From an uncultured Rhodospirillaceae bacterium (GTDB lineage Bacteria > Pseudomonadota > Alphaproteobacteria > Reyranellales > Reyranellaceae): a stretch of DNA of 64,000 nt. Of the stretch, positions 16,328 through 25,452 are shown one piece after another. The first letter of the stretch is position 1. Each line of letters opens with the position of its first letter. Under the pieces are notes generated by a model. That model saw nothing but the letters and a program-made list of their open reading frames with translations. It had not been told where the DNA came from and made no database searches. The stretch is taken from NCBI GenBank assembly GCA_945952105.1, contig CAMFGZ010000011.1, positions 1 to 64,000 on the forward strand, given 5' to 3'. Both the position numbers and the translations under genes were made by a program.

Positions 16328-17455
16328 ATGACTTCATTGTTCCGCCGTCCGCTGCTCGCCGCTCTCGCCGTCGCCCCTTTCGTCGCCGCTACAGGCGCGT
16401 CCGCCCAGGGAGAACTCGTGAACATCGAGAAGAAGACCTTCACCATGAAGCAGTTCCGCCTCGAAAGCGGAACGGTCATGCCCGACGTCAAAATCGCCTA
16501 CGAAACCTACGGCACGCTGGCGCCCGACGGCCGCAACGCGGTGCTTCTGACGCACGGCTACACGTCGAGCCAGCACATGGCGGGCCGCTCCGGCGCCAAT
16601 GGCGCGGAAGGCTCGTGGGACGGGCTGGTCGGGCCGGGCAAGGCGATCGACACGAACAAGCTGTTCGTCGTGTCGTCCAACATGCTGGGCTCATCCTACG
16701 GCTCGACCAATCCGGCGCAGGCGAACCCGAAGACGGGTAAACCCTACGGTGCCGACTTCCCGACCATCACCCTGGTGGACATCGTGAACGCCCAGAAGGC
16801 GCTGCTCGACAGTCTCGGCGTGAAGCACCTCGTGGCGGTCGCCGGTCCGTCCTTCGGCGGCTACCAGACCTTCCAGTGGGGCGTGACCTATCCCGACTTC
16901 ATGGACGGGCTGGTCGCGGTCGTGAGCGCGCCCAAGGGCTCGGGCGGCGAGACCTCGGTCAAGGCGCTCATCGACGTTCTGGCCAAGGATCCGAACTGGA
17001 ACGGCGGCCACTACTACGAGAATGGCGGCATCACCAAGGTGCTGACCGAGATGCGCGTGGCAACCTTGAAGCGCTACGGCATCGACGAGCAGCTCGCCGC
17101 GCAGTTCCCCGACAAGGCGGCGCGCGAGGCCGAGATCGTGAAGCGCGCCGAGAGCTGGTCGAAGGTGTTCGACGGCAATTCGCTGGTCGTGCTGCGACGC
17201 GCCAGCGTGAACTTCGACGCCGAGAAGGACATGCCGAAGATCAAGGCCAGGGTGCTCTACGTGCTGTCGCGCACCGACAAGCTCTTCCCGCCCTCGATCG
17301 CGCCGGCCGTCATGGAGAAGCTCAAGGCCGCCGGAGTCACTGCCGATTATTTCGAGATCGACAGCGACTTCGGTCACTCCGCCTCGGGGCTCGACGCCGC
17401 CAAATGGGCGCCGCGCCTCAAGGCTTTCATGGCGACGCTGCCGAAGGGAGCCTAG
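16328..17455 (+). CDS. Exported alpha/beta hydrolase, homoserine O-acetyltransferase-like
   Basis: This 375-residue protein has an N-terminal signal peptide (about 1-27, AATGASAQ) and a MetX-like alpha/beta-hydrolase domain. The nucleophile is Ser175 in AGPSFGGYQTFQWG. The acid is in LSRTDKLFPPS and the His in GHSASGLD near the C-terminus. MetX itself is cytoplasmic and keeps a fuller motif set, so an exported relative is more likely an esterase or acyl hydrolase than a methionine-pathway enzyme. GAGGAGGAA supports the ATG at 16328. It follows the MFS gene closely. Confidence 0.82.
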   Translation: MTSLFRRPLLAALAVAPFVAATGASAQGELVNIEKKTFTMKQFRLESGTVMPDVKIAYETYGTLAPDGRNAVLLTHGYTSSQHMAGRSGANGAEGSWDGLVGPGKAIDTNKLFVVSSNMLGSSYGSTNPAQANPKTGKPYGADFPTITLVDIVNAQKALLDSLGVKHLVAVAGPSFGGYQTFQWGVTYPDFMDGLVAVVSAPKGSGGETSVKALIDVLAKDPNWNGGHYYENGGITKVLTEMRVATLKRYGIDEQLAAQFPDKAAREAEIVKRAESWSKVFDGNSLVVLRRASVNFDAEKDMPKIKARVLYVLSRTDKLFPPSIAPAVMEKLKAAGVTADYFEIDSDFGHSASGLDAAKWAPRLKAFMATLPKGA

Positions 17456-17475
17456 CCACGAGACTCACTGGGGCA

Positions 17476-17501
17476 TGAACGCCACCGGAGTGGCGCGCGC
17501 C
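17476..17501. repeat. Diverged single arm of the palindromic repeat at 58733-58809
   Basis: It matches 58782-58807 at 23 of 26 positions (CGCCAC-GGAGTGGCGCGC). Like that element it lies just after a gene end, here between two convergent genes. The arm is itself a palindrome. Confidence 0.6.
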
Positions 17502-17505
17502 CGGT

Positions 17506-18390
17506 TCAGAACGGCCGGTCGCCCTTCACCGTGACGCGATGGCCGCTTCGGGTGTGGGGCCAGTAGTCCCACATGGCGCGGTGCTGGGCGCAGCGATTGT
17601 CCCAGAAGGCGATCGAATTCTCGCGCCAGCGGAAGCGGCACTGGAAGAGCGGGTTTTCCATGTGCTGGTAAAGGTAGCGCAGGATCGCGTCGCCCTCGTC
17701 GCGCGGCACGCCGAGCAGGCGGGCGGTGAAGCCGGCATTGACGTAGAGGGACTTCCGGCCTGTCACCGGATGCGTGCGCACCACGGGATGCTCGGCGCGC
17801 GGATACTCGGGCTTGTCGGCGACGCCGATCGGCTTGAACAGGCCGCGATAGACCATCTCGCCGTCGTGCAGCGCGGTCATGCCGTCGAGATAGGCCTTCA
17901 TGCGGTCCGACAGCGCGTCGTAGGCGGCATACATGTTGGCGAACAACGTGTCGCCACCCTTGGGCGGGCACTTGTTGATGTGCAGGATCGAGCCCATCGG
18001 CGGCTCGACCTCGCAGCTCACATCCGTGTGCCAGCCCTCACCGTTGGCGCGCGGGCTGTTCTTGTCGGAGTGGATGATCATCATCTCCGGCATGTCCGGT
18101 TCGTGCGGCGCCGCAGGATGGACGTGCAGGTCGCCGAACAGGCGGCCGAACGCCATGTGCTGCTCGGGCGTCAGCACCTGGTCGCGGAAGAAGATCACGA
18201 GATTCTCGGCCAGAGCGCGATGGATCTCGTCCTGCTGGCGGTTCGAGAGCGGCTTGCTGAGATCGACGCCGCCCAGCTCGGCACCGATGATCGGCGTCAG
18301 CTTGTCGACGGTGATCGTTTCATAGGGCGCGCCTTCCTCCGCATTGTAACGGATGCGCGGGCCGGCATTGGCGTTCAGCGAACCTGTCAT
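17506..18390 (-). CDS. TauD/TfdA-family Fe(II)/2-oxoglutarate dioxygenase
   Basis: This 294-residue enzyme has the iron triad His121-x-Asp123 (GWHTDVS) and His270 (QHRAMWDYWP), and Arg285 to bind 2-oxoglutarate. The N-terminal segment GAELGGVDLSKPL and VIFFRDQ are typical. Members oxidise taurine, alkylsulfates, phenoxyacetates and other small substrates; the substrate here is unknown. ATG 18390 has GGAGA upstream. It follows the Bug gene at 18432 by 41 bases, and the pair is divergent from a LysR regulator, suggesting a small regulated uptake-and-oxidation operon. Confidence 0.9.
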   Translation of the reverse strand: MTGSLNANAGPRIRYNAEEGAPYETITVDKLTPIIGAELGGVDLSKPLSNRQQDEIHRALAENLVIFFRDQVLTPEQHMAFGRLFGDLHVHPAAPHEPDMPEMMIIHSDKNSPRANGEGWHTDVSCEVEPPMGSILHINKCPPKGGDTLFANMYAAYDALSDRMKAYLDGMTALHDGEMVYRGLFKPIGVADKPEYPRAEHPVVRTHPVTGRKSLYVNAGFTARLLGVPRDEGDAILRYLYQHMENPLFQCRFRWRENSIAFWDNRCAQHRAMWDYWPHTRSGHRVTVKGDRPF

Positions 18391-18431
18391 GACTGTCTCC
18401 AATCGTTGGAAGAACCGAGCTTCCCGTTGCC

Positions 18432-19412
18432 CTATTCGTCGAGGGTGATCTTGTTTTCCACGATCAGCTTCGACCAGACCTCGCCTTCGTCGGCGACGAA
18501 CTTGTTGAACTGTTCCGGCGTCCAGTCCTTGAGGACGGTACCGAGTTGGGTCGAGCGCTCGATCACGACGTCGAGCTTCGCAATCTTCCGCATCGCCGTG
18601 TTCAGCTTGTCGATGATCGGCTTGGGCGTGCCCGCCGGCGCGAACATGCCGTACCAGGCGTCGAAGACGAAGCTCGGCAGGCCCGCCTCGGCCGTCGTGG
18701 GAATATCGGGAAACGCTGGATGGCGCGCCTCGTTCGCTATGGCCAAGGCCTTCACATTGCCGTTGCGGATGTGCGAGGCGACCGAGGGCGGGCTCATGAC
18801 CGCCAGCTCCACCTGGCCCGCCACGAGGTCCGCACTCACCGGGCCTGCGCCCTTGTAGGGGATATGGACGAGATCGATACCGGCCGCCTTGTTCAGCAGC
18901 ACGCCACCGATATGGGCAACCGAGCCCGGCCCGAAGGACGCGTAGTTCAGCTTGCCGGGATTGGCCTTGGCGTAGGCGATGAAGTCCTTGAGGTTGTCGC
19001 CCGGCACCCGCTTGGCGATGACGATGAGCTGCGGGGCGATCGCTCCCATGGCGACGCCGGTGAGGTCCTTGGGCGACCAGTTCAGGTTCTTGATCATCGC
19101 CGGATTGGCCGAATGGAACGACGAATACTGCATCAGCAGCGTGTAGCCATCCGGCTTGGCCTTCGCGACAAGCGCCGTGGCGATGTTGCCGTTCCCGCCG
19201 CCCTTGTTGTCGATCACGACCTGCTGGCCCAACTCCTTCGAGAGATGCTCGGCGAACATGCGGCCGACGATGTCGGTGCCGCCGCCCGGAGGAGCGGCGA
19301 CGACGAGGGTGATCGGACGGTCGGGATAAACGCCCTGCGCCCGAGCCGCACCGCTCGCGACGAGTGAGCCGGCGGTGGCGGATCCGAGTGCGAGGAGGTG
19401 GCGTCGCTTCAT
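18432..19412 (-). CDS. Bug/TctC-family periplasmic binding protein
   Basis: This 326-residue protein has a twin-arginine-like signal (MKRRHLLALGSATAGSLVAS) and the Bug motifs RPITLVVAAPPGGGTDIVGR, NKGGGNGNIATALVAKAKPD, VHIPYKGAGPVSADLVAGQVE and MFAPAGTPKPIID. It should bind a small organic acid in the periplasm. There is no TTT membrane component nearby. AAGGGA precedes the ATG. The TauD-type dioxygenase gene follows downstream, and the LysR gene is divergent, with a palindromic LysR-type box in the shared gap. Confidence 0.9.
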   Translation of the reverse strand: MKRRHLLALGSATAGSLVASGAARAQGVYPDRPITLVVAAPPGGGTDIVGRMFAEHLSKELGQQVVIDNKGGGNGNIATALVAKAKPDGYTLLMQYSSFHSANPAMIKNLNWSPKDLTGVAMGAIAPQLIVIAKRVPGDNLKDFIAYAKANPGKLNYASFGPGSVAHIGGVLLNKAAGIDLVHIPYKGAGPVSADLVAGQVELAVMSPPSVASHIRNGNVKALAIANEARHPAFPDIPTTAEAGLPSFVFDAWYGMFAPAGTPKPIIDKLNTAMRKIAKLDVVIERSTQLGTVLKDWTPEQFNKFVADEGEVWSKLIVENKITLDE

Positions 19413-19507
19413 CCCTGTTGGTCCCTTCCTGTTTCTGTTCGATGGGCGCCCTTCGAGAACGGTTGGGCGGGCGCGCTGTTGACGCAGCGCTATCACCAAT
19501 CCACCAT

Positions 19508-19522
19508 ATGCATGAAGTGCAT
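19508..19522. promoter_or_regulatory. Putative LysR-type operator
   Basis: ATGCA-N5-TGCAT is a perfect dyad containing the T-N11-A core of LysR-family boxes (T19509, A19521). It lies in the 144-bp gap between the divergent Bug and LysR genes, 35 bases before the regulator's start, where autoregulation and activation sites are usual. Confidence 0.6.
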
Positions 19523-19556
19523 TGTTTGCAGCTAAATTAATGAAAGTTTTGCAAGT

Positions 19557-20456
19557 ATGGACAAGCGTCTGCTGGAGTCCTTTCTCGCGGTGTATCGCGC
19601 GGGCTCGCTCGTCGAAGCCGCGGAGCGCCTGAATATTTCGCAATCCGCCCTGTCGCGCCGCATCACGGAATTCCAGAACCGTCTGGGCCTCGCGCTGTTC
19701 GAGCCGTCCGGTCGCGGCATGGCCGCGACCAGCGACGCGCACGACCTCCTACCCTTGGCGTCGGCAGCACTCGAAGGCATTGCGAAGTTGGAGGCGGCGG
19801 CGCGCGCCAACAGCGAGCAGCCGGCGGTCCACATCACAGTCGCGGCGACCGCGCACACGATCGAGACGGTCGTCGCGCCGGGCATTGCCGGGTTCGTCCG
19901 CTCGAAGCCCAACATCCGCATCGGCGTCATCGAGGCCAACGGCGTCGAGATTGAGAACCTGGTGCTGAGCGGCGACGCCGCCATGGGCATCACCGGGCGG
20001 CCGCGCTACGACACCGGCCTCGTCGACCATCAGATCGTGCGCCTCGACATCCTTGCGGCCTCGCCCAAGCCGTTCAGCGCCGGCGAGCGACGGAACGGCA
20101 TCGACCTCCGCGTGCTCTGCGAGCGCGACCTGCTGGTGCTGGATCGCGGGTACCAGTCGCGCTTGACCTTGGATGCAGCGCTGCGATTACTGTCGCTGTC
20201 CCCCAGCATCCGCCACGAAGGCGGCTCGGGAACGGTGATCCTGGCGCTGGCGCGGGCCGGCCTCGGCACGGCCGTCATCCCGGCGACCACGCGCACCGAC
20301 CTTCACACGGCCAAGATCATTGCCAACGGCGTCGTGCTCGGCATGGACCTCGCCGCCATATGGGACCCCGCGCTGCGCTGGCGGGCCGAGGTCGAACAGT
20401 TCGCGGAGGCGCTCAGGACCTCGCTCGCTCCCCGCAACCATGCGCGGCGCAGGTGA
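19557..20456 (+). CDS. LysR-family transcriptional regulator
   Basis: This 299-residue protein has an N-terminal winged helix-turn-helix (about 1-60; GSLVEAAERLNISQSALSRRITEFQNRLG) and a C-terminal substrate-binding domain (about 90-290). LysR regulators usually control a divergent operon in response to a pathway metabolite, so the Bug-TauD operon at 17506-19412 is the likely target. The DNA before the ATG lacks a strong Shine-Dalgarno. The gene runs convergently into the sugar permease gene with 3 bases between. Confidence 0.9.
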   Translation: MDKRLLESFLAVYRAGSLVEAAERLNISQSALSRRITEFQNRLGLALFEPSGRGMAATSDAHDLLPLASAALEGIAKLEAAARANSEQPAVHITVAATAHTIETVVAPGIAGFVRSKPNIRIGVIEANGVEIENLVLSGDAAMGITGRPRYDTGLVDHQIVRLDILAASPKPFSAGERRNGIDLRVLCERDLLVLDRGYQSRLTLDAALRLLSLSPSIRHEGGSGTVILALARAGLGTAVIPATTRTDLHTAKIIANGVVLGMDLAAIWDPALRWRAEVEQFAEALRTSLAPRNHARRR

Positions 20457-20459
20457 GGT

Positions 20460-21314
20460 CTACCCCTTCACGGCGCCGGCCGTCAGCCCCGACGACATGT
20501 AGCGGCGGAACGCGTAGTAGATCGCCGCGGGCGGCAGCGCGTAGAGGAAGCCCGCCGTCATCAGCAGTTCCCACGGCGAATCGTCGGCCGAGAGGAAGTT
20601 GCCCAGCGCCACCGGCAGGGTGATCGCGGTGTTCTTGGAGAGCAGCAGGAAGGCGTAGAGATATTCGTTCCAGGCCAGCAACAGCGCGTAGGTGCCGACG
20701 GCGATCAGCGACGGCACCATCAGCGGCAGGTAGATCAGGCGGAAAAGCTGGAACGGCGAGGCGCCATCGATCATGGCCGCCTCGTCGAGCTCGACGGGCA
20801 GCTTGTCGGACGCCTGGCGCAGGATCCAGATCGCATAGGGCGAAGCGATGGTCGCCATGGCCAGCACCAGCGCCCAGTCGTTGTTCAGCAGCCCGTACAT
20901 GCCCATGGTCTTGTACATGGGCACGGCGAGGAACGCGGCCGGGATGAAGTAGGTCAGCAGCGCGAGGTTCATCACCAGCCGGCCGCCCTTCATGCGCAGC
21001 CGGCTGATCGCGAAAGCCGCGGCAGTCGCCACGAACAGCGTGATCGCGGCCGTGCCAAGCGAGATGACCACGGAGTTGAGCATCTGCAACCAGAAGTGGT
21101 TGAGGAAATGGTGCTTCTGGCCGAGCACGGTCTCGAAATTGCGCAGGGTCGGGTTCGTCGGCCAGAGCTGGCCCGAGAAGGCCGCATCCTTGGGCGAAAT
21201 CGCGAACAGGAACATGTGGTAGATCGGAATCAGCGTCCACAGGAGCACCGGGATGCCGATCAGCAGCAGGCCGCTCTCGAAGCCGATGTTGCGCAGCACG
21301 CGGCGAGGGCTCAT
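20460..21314 (-). CDS. Carbohydrate ABC transporter permease (MalG type)
   Basis: This 284-residue inner-membrane permease has six hydrophobic segments and the EAA loop ELDEAAMIDGASPFQLFRLI, followed by YLPLMVPSL, which contacts the ATPase. The C-terminal MalG-like tail (GLTAGAVKG) is complete. The ATG at 21314 overlaps the stop of the upstream MalF-type gene in an ATGA. It is the last gene of the binding protein-permease-permease unit; no ATPase gene follows. Confidence 0.9.
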   Translation of the reverse strand: MSPRRVLRNIGFESGLLLIGIPVLLWTLIPIYHMFLFAISPKDAAFSGQLWPTNPTLRNFETVLGQKHHFLNHFWLQMLNSVVISLGTAAITLFVATAAAFAISRLRMKGGRLVMNLALLTYFIPAAFLAVPMYKTMGMYGLLNNDWALVLAMATIASPYAIWILRQASDKLPVELDEAAMIDGASPFQLFRLIYLPLMVPSLIAVGTYALLLAWNEYLYAFLLLSKNTAITLPVALGNFLSADDSPWELLMTAGFLYALPPAAIYYAFRRYMSSGLTAGAVKG

Positions 21315-22189
21315 CGCGAGAGCCGCCGCATCATGAAGTAGACGAGCGGCAGGATCAGCGGCAGCGCGCAGACGATCGACGCCATGGCCAGCCCCACCTG
21401 GTCGAGCCGCAGGTAGCGGATGCCGAGCGTCGCCAGCACATGCGTGAGATCGGCTGGCCCGCCGCCGGTCAGCAGGTAGACGCTGTTGAAGTCGCCCACC
21501 GTGAAGATCATCGAAAGGAGCGTGCAGGTGACATAGAGCGTGCTCATCGACGGCCAGGTGATGTAGCGAAAGCGGTGCCAGGCCCCCGCTCCGTCGACCG
21601 AGGCGGCCTCGTAGAGTTCGCCGGGAATAGCCAGCCGGCCGGCCAGCAGGATCAGCGTCCAGAAGGGAAGAGACTTCCAGATGTGCACCAGCATCGAGAG
21701 CGACAATGCGAGCGCCGGATCGTTCAGCCAGTTCGGCCCATCCTCCGCCGTGAAGGCGAAGATGAGCTGGTTGATGACGCCCCACTCGGGATTGAGCATG
21801 AAGCGCACCGACAGGATGGTCGGGATCGACGGCACCGCCCAGGGCAGCACGAACAGCACGGCCAGTACCTTCACCCACCAGCGCTTCTGGACGAAGAAGC
21901 CGGAGAGAAACAGAGCCAGCGCCATCTTCACGTTGATGGCGACCACCAGGAACACGAAGGTGTTGATGACGGTGCGCAGGAAGATCGGATCGGATGCCAG
22001 CTCGACATAGAGATGCGGGCTGCGCGCCAGCCAGAAGCTGTAGCCGACCGGGAACAGCACGAAGCCGATGAAGATCGCGACATAGGGCGCGACGAACAGC
22101 AGGCTCCACGCCTGCCGCTCGGAAAGGCCGAAGCCGGCCCACCGGGATTTCTCCCGGCGGGCCGCCGTGTCGATCGTGGTCGCCGTCAT
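21311..22189 (-). CDS. Carbohydrate ABC transporter permease (MalF type)
   Basis: This 292-residue permease has six hydrophobic segments. The EAA-type loop is IPGELYEAASVDGAGAWHRF. It pairs with the MalG-type protein to form the channel of a CUT1-family sugar importer. It begins 22 bases after the binding-protein gene and overlaps the next permease gene by 4 bases. Confidence 0.9.
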   Translation of the reverse strand: MTATTIDTAARREKSRWAGFGLSERQAWSLLFVAPYVAIFIGFVLFPVGYSFWLARSPHLYVELASDPIFLRTVINTFVFLVVAINVKMALALFLSGFFVQKRWWVKVLAVLFVLPWAVPSIPTILSVRFMLNPEWGVINQLIFAFTAEDGPNWLNDPALALSLSMLVHIWKSLPFWTLILLAGRLAIPGELYEAASVDGAGAWHRFRYITWPSMSTLYVTCTLLSMIFTVGDFNSVYLLTGGGPADLTHVLATLGIRYLRLDQVGLAMASIVCALPLILPLVYFMMRRLSR

Positions 22190-22211
22190 ACGCGTACTCG
22201 CGAAAGCAGTC

Positions 22212-23579
22212 CTACTTGGCGACTTCCTTGATGCGGGCGATCATCTCGTCCACCGCCTTCTCGACCGAGACCTTCTCGCTGACCACGCGGTTCATCGCCT
22301 TGGCCCAGATGTTCTCGTTGTTGAGGATGGTGAACTTGTAGTTCTTGGTGAACTCGAACGGCAGCGTGCCGGCCTTGAACTGGTCGTACACCGCCTTGCG
22401 ATGCTTGTCGGCCTGCCAGAACGGGCTCTCCTGGCTCGCCTTGGTCACCGGGAACCAGCGGCCGAGTGCGCCCTCGACGTACGGACGCAGGTTCTCCTCC
22501 TCCAGCAGGAACTTCAGGAACTCGCGCGCGCGCGGCTTGTTCTTGGAATCCTGGAAGATCACGCCGACCTTCACCGCCGTGCGATAGACCATCGCCGTTC
22601 CGTCGGGCTTCTTGGGGAAACCCGCGGTCGCGATCAGCTCGTCATAGGCCTTGCGGCCGGCGGCGCGCTGCTCGGGCGTGAGCTGCTCGTTGTTGGCGTC
22701 GTCCAGCCACTTGGCGGCGATCGAGATCGTGTAGTTGTGCGTCATGATCGTCGTGCGATTGTGGAAGGCGACATTGTTGTCGGGATCCTTCCAGGTCGTC
22801 GACGAGGGTGGCGAGCAGCCCTTGGCGTAGATGTCGGTATAGTCGCGCAGCGCGGCGATCAGGCCCTCGCGCACCTTCGGATCGTCGACCAGCAGCTTGC
22901 CGGAATCGTCGACCAGCTTGACGTTGTAGGCGTCCACCCAGCTCAGGAACGACTGGAACGAGTCGGTCGATTCCACGCCCATCGGGTTGCCGATTCCGTA
23001 AACACGGCTGCTGGTGGCCTTGCGGTAGGCCGGCTGGACCTTGTCGCACCAGAAGGACCAGTACTCCTTCCAGGTGCCGGGAATGTCGTTCTCCTTGAAG
23101 CCAGCCGTCGCCAGCATGTCCTTCCAGTACTGGATGTGCAGCGTCTGCTGCTTCAGGACGAAGCCGTAGAAGGCCTTCTTCTTGGCCTTGTCGTTGTAGA
23201 GATAGGCCGTCTCGATCGTGACCGGCGCGAAGCGGTCCTTCATCGGCTCGATGACGTCGGAGATGTCCTCGAGCTTGCCGTCAAACGCCCACTTGCCCGC
23301 GACCTGGACGTCATAGGTGTCGGAGTAGGCGATGTCGGGCGGCGAGCCGGAATCGAGGGCGGCGACCGTCTTGGGGATCATGTCCTGCACGGCATACTGG
23401 GACAGGTCGACCTTCACGCCGGTCTTCGCCTCGAACTTCTTGATCGCGGCGAACAGCGCATCGTCCTCGGACTTGTAGAAGCCCTTCACCCACCAGACGT
23501 TGAGTTTCTCCTGGGCAAAGCCGGGGGCCGCCGAAAAGGCGATCGCCAGCGCTGCGGCGCCGGCCAGAATCCGTCTCAT
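22212..23579 (-). CDS. Sugar ABC transporter substrate-binding protein (family 1)
   Basis: This 455-residue protein has a signal peptide (about 1-22, ending APGFAQ) and a family 1 extracellular solute-binding fold, starting LNVWWVKGFYKSEDDALFAAIKKFEAKTG. CUT1-type systems take up oligosaccharides, polyols or glycerol phosphates; the ligand is not clear. GAGGGAAACA precedes the start. It heads the transporter genes but lies only 41 bases after the alpha/beta-hydrolase gene, so transcription may begin further upstream at the Bug gene. Confidence 0.9.
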   Translation of the reverse strand: MRRILAGAAALAIAFSAAPGFAQEKLNVWWVKGFYKSEDDALFAAIKKFEAKTGVKVDLSQYAVQDMIPKTVAALDSGSPPDIAYSDTYDVQVAGKWAFDGKLEDISDVIEPMKDRFAPVTIETAYLYNDKAKKKAFYGFVLKQQTLHIQYWKDMLATAGFKENDIPGTWKEYWSFWCDKVQPAYRKATSSRVYGIGNPMGVESTDSFQSFLSWVDAYNVKLVDDSGKLLVDDPKVREGLIAALRDYTDIYAKGCSPPSSTTWKDPDNNVAFHNRTTIMTHNYTISIAAKWLDDANNEQLTPEQRAAGRKAYDELIATAGFPKKPDGTAMVYRTAVKVGVIFQDSKNKPRAREFLKFLLEEENLRPYVEGALGRWFPVTKASQESPFWQADKHRKAVYDQFKAGTLPFEFTKNYKFTILNNENIWAKAMNRVVSEKVSVEKAVDEMIARIKEVAK

Positions 23580-23620
23580 TGTTTCCCTCGTCTGTTCTTA
23601 GTTGTCTGACAACTCGATTA

Positions 23621-24430
23621 TCAGCACGCCGTACGGGAGTCGAGGAAAGACCTGAGTTTTCGCGCGCATTGCACAGCGTGCGAGAATGGCAAGCCATGAC
23701 GTGACCGGCCAAAGACATTCAACTCGGCGTCGGGCAGCCCCTCGAGCAGGTCGGCCACGATGCCGACCGGAATGAACGGACTGCCGTCGGGATGCAGCAG
23801 CAGCGTCGGGCATTTGATTTCGGCGAGCCGGGGCGTCAGGTCGGTGCCGATCAGGACGCCCAAAGCGTTCAGGATGGAGGCGCGCGACCACTTCTCCTGC
23901 TCGGCCGCGAACCAGGCCAGCCGCTCGGGCGACAGAGCGCCCTCATGGAAGCGATCGCGCAGGAAGATATCGGACCAGCCCTTCGAGCCACCCTCGTCCA
24001 GCTGACGGCGCCAGGCGTCGGCGCGCTGGATCGAGGCGCCAAGATGGGCGCCGTTACTGACGGTGAGCGTGGCGATCCGTTCCGGCCGGGCAAGTGCGGC
24101 CGCCATCGCCACGGTAGCGCCGATCGACTCGCCGACCAGATGGAAACGACCGAGGCCAGCCGCATCGGCCACTTCGAATACGTCGTCGACCAGCAGATCG
24201 AGCGACCATTTGAAATCCTCGGCCGGGATGTTCGAGCGCCCGTAGCCGCGCATGTCGAAGGTGACGAGGCGGTAGGCATCGGTCAGCGCCGGCTGCCAGC
24301 CCCTCCAGATCCCGGCGCTGGCGCCGATCCCGTGGTGGAACAGGATCGGCAGGGTCGCCTGCCGCCACGGCGCCATCTGGTCGACGACGTCGTAGTGAAG
24401 CTTGCCATGTGCGGTGCCGGCGAGAGCCAT
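23621..24430 (-). CDS. Alpha/beta hydrolase (3-oxoadipate enol-lactonase-like fold)
   Basis: This 269-residue hydrolase has the oxyanion HHGIGAS motif, DMRGYGRS and the nucleophile Ser102 in VGESIGATVAM. The His is probably in GRSRHGLPFSHA near the C-terminus. The arrangement resembles PcaD-like lactonases and C-C hydrolases, but the substrate is unknown. The ATG at 24430 comes 2 bases after the stop of the Bug gene with no strong ribosome site, so it is probably translationally coupled to it. A longer open frame to 24475 lacks support. Confidence 0.85.
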   Translation of the reverse strand: MALAGTAHGKLHYDVVDQMAPWRQATLPILFHHGIGASAGIWRGWQPALTDAYRLVTFDMRGYGRSNIPAEDFKWSLDLLVDDVFEVADAAGLGRFHLVGESIGATVAMAAALARPERIATLTVSNGAHLGASIQRADAWRRQLDEGGSKGWSDIFLRDRFHEGALSPERLAWFAAEQEKWSRASILNALGVLIGTDLTPRLAEIKCPTLLLHPDGSPFIPVGIVADLLEGLPDAELNVFGRSRHGLPFSHAVQCARKLRSFLDSRTAC

Positions 24431-24432
24431 CG

Positions 24433-25407
24433 TCAGTCGGCGCGGATGCCCGCGCCCTTGATGACCTCCTCCCACTTCTTGCGATCGGCGATGATGGTCG
24501 CCTTGAACTCGGCGGGCGAGCCGATGACAGTGTCCATGCCGCTTTCGGCGAAGCGCTTCTGGACGTCGGGCTTGGCCACCGACGCGCGCAGGGCCTTGTT
24601 CCAGTAGTCGACCAGATTAGGCGGCAGGGCCTTCGGCCCGAACACGCCGAACCAGTTCACCACCTCGAAGCCCGGAAGGAACTTGGAGATCAGCGGCAGG
24701 TTGGGAAAGAGCGGCGAGGGCCTGGGCGAACCGAACGCCACGGGAATGAGCCCGCCGCCGTTAATCTGGCCCAGGAACTCCGGCATGTTGCCGAACATCA
24801 TGTCGCAATTGCCCGAGATCATGTCCTGGATGGCAGGCGCCCCGCCGCGATAGGGCACGTGCAGGATGTTGATGCCGGCCATCTTCTTGAAAAGTTCGGC
24901 GGCGAGATGCTGCGAGGTGCCGTTGCCCGCGGACGCATAAGTGAGCTTGCCGGGGTTCTTCTTCGCGAAGTCGATGATCTCCGGAACCGTCCGGTACTGC
25001 ATGTGCTTGCCGACGACCAGCATGTTGGTGACGCCCGCGATGTTGGCGATCGGCGTCAGGTCGGTATCGACGTTGATGGGCAGCTTCTGGCCCGGCATCA
25101 CCGGCGAGACGCACAGGGCGGCCATGGCGGCGAGGCCGATCGTGCGGCCGTCCGGCGGTGCGTTGGCCACCGTCTCGTTGGCGATGAAGCCGCTGGCGCC
25201 GGTCTTGGTATCGACGATCACCTTCTGGCCGACCTCCGACGTCGCGGCTTCGGCTATGATGCGGCACAGCAGGTCGGCCGTGCCGCCCGGCGCGAAGCCG
25301 CAGAGAAAGCGAACGTCGCCGCCGATCGTCTGCGCGCGCACCGGCCATCCGGCCAGCGAGCCGAGCAAGGCCGCCGTGCCGGCGGTCGTGAAAGTCCTGC
25401 GTTGCAT
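24433..25407 (-). CDS. Bug/TctC-family periplasmic binding protein
   Basis: This 324-residue protein has a signal (about 1-25, ending WPVRAQ), then DVRFLCGFAPGGTADLLCRI, TGASGFIANETVANAPPDGRT and VPYRGGAPAIQDMISG, the Bug ligand loops. GGGAGGAAACAAA precedes the ATG at 25407. The hydrolase gene follows 2 bases later. It is divergent from a second Bug gene at 25453 across only 45 bases, so the two must share promoter DNA. Confidence 0.9.
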   Translation of the reverse strand: MQRRTFTTAGTAALLGSLAGWPVRAQTIGGDVRFLCGFAPGGTADLLCRIIAEAATSEVGQKVIVDTKTGASGFIANETVANAPPDGRTIGLAAMAALCVSPVMPGQKLPINVDTDLTPIANIAGVTNMLVVGKHMQYRTVPEIIDFAKKNPGKLTYASAGNGTSQHLAAELFKKMAGINILHVPYRGGAPAIQDMISGNCDMMFGNMPEFLGQINGGGLIPVAFGSPRPSPLFPNLPLISKFLPGFEVVNWFGVFGPKALPPNLVDYWNKALRASVAKPDVQKRFAESGMDTVIGSPAEFKATIIADRKKWEEVIKGAGIRAD

Positions 25408-25452
25408 TTTGTTTCCTCCCTGTGTTGAGAAAAAGCCTAGCATACTTCCCGC

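Noticed and set aside
16328..17455. MetX homoserine O-acetyltransferase of methionine synthesis
   Set aside because: A signal peptide and no metW or other methionine gene nearby make a cytoplasmic biosynthetic role unlikely.
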